Origin: Lachnospiraceae bacterium
Lineage (GTDB): Bacteria; Bacillota; Clostridia; Lachnospirales; Lachnospiraceae
Direction of reading: 5' to 3'
Length of the DNA stretch: 64,000 bases
NCBI GenBank assembly: GCA_015057025.1
Contig: SVFD01000001.1
Location: 558,001-622,000, forward strand
Shown here piece by piece: positions 61,670 through 64,000 of this stretch. How positions within the stretch are numbered: the stretch's first letter is position 1; each line of letters opens with the position of its first letter. The translations under genes and the position numbers were made by a program. The notes beneath the pieces are model-generated. The model was not told where the DNA came from, did no database searches, and saw only the letters and a list, made by a program, of their open reading frames with translations.

Positions 61670-63439
61670 ATGAAAAAGACACGAATGAAAATTGCAGTGC
61701 TGCTTGTATGTGTTATGACCCTTTTATTTGGAATGACCGTATATGCAGCAGATGCGGAGAACGCAGAAGCAGTTGTAGCTGCTGAAACGGCAGATGCTGT
61801 GGATGAGGTTGTTTACAGTGAAGAAGAAATGGCAACAGCTTTAGACTATGTAGACAATTATGATTCAAAGATTCAGGAAGATGGCGAAGCATTTGAAGCA
61901 AATTTGCAAAATGCAGTTGAGATTATCCGTTCGGATGTAAGTGTTTATGCAACTTTTATATCCCTTCTTCCACCCATCATTGCGATCGTACTTGCATTGA
62001 TTACTAAGGAAGTTTACATGTCTTTGTTTATCGGTATTTTATCGGGTTCCTTGCTTTATACAATGTTCCATCCGGTACAGACAGTAACCAAGACCTTTGA
62101 TACCATTATTGCAAAACTTGCAGATGGCTGGAATGTAGGTATTATCATTTTCCTTGTTATTCTTGGTATTATGGTTAGCCTTATTAACAAGGCAGGCGGT
62201 TCGGCAGCATATGGTGAATGGGCAGCTAAAAAGATTAAGGGCCGTAAGGGTGCTTCTCTTGCAACCTTTGCATTAGGTGCCATGATTTTTGTAGATGACT
62301 ATTTCAATTGTCTTACTGTAGGTAGTGTAATGCGTCCTGTTACAGATAAGAGTAAAATATCAAGGGCAAAGCTTGCATACTTAATTGATGCTACTGCAGC
62401 GCCGATTTGCATTATTGCACCGATTTCTTCATGGGCAGCGGCGGTAACTTCCGTAGCACCGGAGGGTGAAGGGTTATCCTTATTTATAAGATCAATTCCG
62501 TATAATTTTTATGCGTTATTAACTATTGTTATGGTAATTGCTATTTCTCTTATGGGCTTTGATTACGGTTCCATGAAAAAACATGAATTAAACGCAGAAA
62601 AAGGTGATTTGTTTACAAGCGGTAAGGAAGAGAATGAAACAGAAGCAGCACCTGCCAATACAAAGAAAGGCAGAGTTCTTGATTTAGTGCTTCCCGTTAT
62701 TGTGTTGATTGTGTCCTGTGTTATCGGTATGGTTTATACCGGTGGATTCTTTGATGGTGTTGATTTTATTACCGCATTTTCGGAATGTGATGCTTCCGTA
62801 GGTTTGGTATTAGGTTCTTTTGTTGCTCTTGCATTTACTTTTGTTTATTATTTGGTAACCGGAAGATTAAACTTTAAGGAATTGACAGATTCTTTTACAG
62901 AAGGATTTAAAGCCATGGTGCCTGCTATTATGATTCTTACCTTTGCATGGACATTAAGCGGAATTACCATGGATTTGGGAGCTAAGGTATTCGTAGCAGA
63001 ATTTGTACGAGCTAATGCAGCCGGGCTTACATGGCTCTTACCTGCAATTGTATTTGTGATTGCAGTTGGCCTTGCATTCTCAACCGGTACATCATGGGGA
63101 ACTTTTGGTATTTTGTTACCTATCGTGTGTGCTGTATTTCCCGGTGGCGGCGAACTTATGGTTATTTCAATTTCTGCCTGCCTTGCAGGTGCTGTTTGCG
63201 GTGACCATTGTTCACCTATTTCGGATACAACAATTATGGCATCGGCAGGTGCACAGTGTAACCATATTAATCATGTATCTACGCAGTTGCCTTATGCATT
63301 AACGGTAGCGACGGTTTCTTTTGTAACTTTCCTGATTGCAGGTTTGGTACAGAATGCGTTAATTGTATTACCTATAGGTATTGTGTTAATGATAGCTACA
63401 TTATTTGTTATTAAAACAATTTCGGCAAAGAAAGTTTAA
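61670..63439 (+). CDS. NhaC-type Na+/H+ antiporter with signal peptide and N-terminal extension
   Basis: The 589-residue protein begins with a typical secretory signal (KKTRMKIAVLLVCVMTLLFGMTVYAADA), followed by an acidic extracytoplasmic stretch of about 70 residues. The antiporter body then follows, with about 12 helices and NhaC family blocks (MIFVDDYFNCLTVGSVMRPVTDK, TSWGTFGILLPI, GDHCSPISDTTIMASAGA). Most members lack the signal-bearing extension. It exchanges sodium (or malate/lactate, in relatives) for protons. It overlaps the convergent regulator gene by 4 bases. Confidence 0.88.
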   Translation: MKKTRMKIAVLLVCVMTLLFGMTVYAADAENAEAVVAAETADAVDEVVYSEEEMATALDYVDNYDSKIQEDGEAFEANLQNAVEIIRSDVSVYATFISLLPPIIAIVLALITKEVYMSLFIGILSGSLLYTMFHPVQTVTKTFDTIIAKLADGWNVGIIIFLVILGIMVSLINKAGGSAAYGEWAAKKIKGRKGASLATFALGAMIFVDDYFNCLTVGSVMRPVTDKSKISRAKLAYLIDATAAPICIIAPISSWAAAVTSVAPEGEGLSLFIRSIPYNFYALLTIVMVIAISLMGFDYGSMKKHELNAEKGDLFTSGKEENETEAAPANTKKGRVLDLVLPVIVLIVSCVIGMVYTGGFFDGVDFITAFSECDASVGLVLGSFVALAFTFVYYLVTGRLNFKELTDSFTEGFKAMVPAIMILTFAWTLSGITMDLGAKVFVAEFVRANAAGLTWLLPAIVFVIAVGLAFSTGTSWGTFGILLPIVCAVFPGGGELMVISISACLAGAVCGDHCSPISDTTIMASAGAQCNHINHVSTQLPYALTVATVSFVTFLIAGLVQNALIVLPIGIVLMIATLFVIKTISAKKV

Positions 63440-64000
63440 ATGGGTTCAATCAGTATTTTTATAAGATACATTTCATCCTGTTTCATTAACAGATAATTAT
63501 TGTAAACAGTTATATATGTATCGCTGAGAATCCGGAAGGAATGATTGCCAATATACTGTTTTAGTAATTGAATTGAATTTGTAATAGAATCAAGAGAGCC
63601 TTTGTGAAGAATGAAAGCATATTGACCGGCAGGCTGTACCAGTGTCCGATTATCTGACATACCCGTGCGCAGTGGTGAGGTCAATAGAAATGATTTGTCA
63701 TTCTTATGCCAAGGGTTCTCTTTTTTGATAACATATCCTATTGGAAAAGGATAAACGGAGTTATTTTTACACGCATCAGTATGAGTTTTAAGCATATTCA
63801 TAAACTCTTTGGATGTGGATGGATGCTCATGCACTAAGGTGGCAAACATATTTTGCGGTTTGGTTTGCATATAAATCATGGGTTGAGTTTGGATGTCGTC
63901 TTCATGAATTACGGATGAAAGAATTTGTAAGTCGTCTATATACATAATGGTATTTTGCAAATGAAATAATTTTTGCTTCAGGGTATGCTCGGTTTCTTTT
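63436..64000 (-). CDS. MerR-type regulator with GyrI-like ligand domain, partial
   Basis: The frame runs open past the window end at 64000, so the DNA-binding N-terminus is missing. The visible part begins KETEHTLKQKLFHLQNTIMYIDDLQIL, the helical linker of MerR regulators. It continues into a GyrI-like/BmrR-type effector domain (PQNMFATLVHEHPS, FPIGYVIKK, QPAGQYAFILHKGSLDSITNSIQLL). Such proteins bind small hydrophobic or cationic drugs and activate efflux or detoxification genes. It overlaps the antiporter tail-to-tail by 4 bases. Confidence 0.72.
   Translation of the reverse strand, partial: KETEHTLKQKLFHLQNTIMYIDDLQILSSVIHEDDIQTQPMIYMQTKPQNMFATLVHEHPSTSKEFMNMLKTHTDACKNNSVYPFPIGYVIKKENPWHKNDKSFLLTSPLRTGMSDNRTLVQPAGQYAFILHKGSLDSITNSIQLLKQYIGNHSFRILSDTYITVYNNYLLMKQDEMYLIKILIEPI

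Noticed and set aside
1-64000. CRISPR arrays, tRNA or rRNA genes
   Set aside because: No regularly spaced direct repeats and no cloverleaf or rRNA-like sequence were recognised by eye; a tRNAscan or Infernal run would settle this.

Overview
The window looks like a chromosomal segment of a low-GC Gram-positive anaerobe of the class Clostridia, most likely Lachnospiraceae. The grounds are the strong AGGAGG-type ribosome binding sites, AT-biased codons, lipoprotein signal peptides, a dlt operon, DUF5717/Hsp70-like gene neighbours and several families typical of that group. No rRNA, tRNA, CRISPR array or insertion sequence was seen.

Positions 1-17.1 kb hold a type VII secretion (T7SS/Esx) locus. 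It encodes an FHA-tailed trypsin-like pseudoprotease, a YukD/EsaB ubiquitin-like protein, the EssC motor ATPase, two WXG100-type proteins, an 888-residue LXG-like substrate, two membrane-anchored BspA-type leucine-rich repeat proteins, and repeated modules of small helical partner proteins. One module leads to an LXG-like protein with a C-terminal GH24-type lysozyme domain, followed by a lipoprotein that could be its immunity protein. Two decayed copies of the partner genes show that this array duplicates and erodes.

Positions 17.2-22.7 kb are the most striking part. Two convergent, visibly AT-richer genes are enclosed by a perfect 25-bp inverted repeat (17246-17270 and 21658-21682). They encode a membrane-anchored ATP-grasp/radical-SAM fusion and a pentapeptide-repeat protein. 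Each gene starts a few tens of bases inside one repeat copy. A tyrosine recombinase gene lies just outside the right repeat, separated by a strong terminator that abuts the repeat. I infer an invertible cassette that would place either gene behind the T7SS effector operon.

Positions 22.8-34 kb hold a small membrane protein, a SpoIID/peptidoglycan-binding protein, a small protein with an LSDY/GSY motif, a four-gene operon (DUF5717, Hsp70-like, TPR, coiled-coil membrane protein) and a membrane-anchored transglutaminase with Ig-like domains. Positions 34.2-40.1 kb are a dlt-type D-amino-acid esterification operon with an aspartate-racemase-family gene in front and a lipoprotein at the end. Positions 40-47.1 kb are housekeeping and small modules: a SEC-C protein, a C_GCAxxG_C_C protein, thrS, a DUF1540 protein, a TetR-controlled FAD oxidoreductase with a clear operator, and an XRE plus BECR-like nuclease pair.

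Positions 47.1-55.2 kb carry a LytTR two-component system. Matching 9-bp direct-repeat elements lie in front of it and in front of the next operon. That operon encodes flagellum-flavoured proteins (FlxA-like, FliD-C-like), and two further genes of the cluster have sigma-28-like promoters. Positions 55.2-63.4 kb are conserved: an L20-type leader with infC (AUU start), rpmI and rplT, then an AI-2E family permease, an OPT peptide transporter, the dipeptidase PepD and an NhaC-type antiporter. The window closes in a partial MerR-type regulator on the minus strand.
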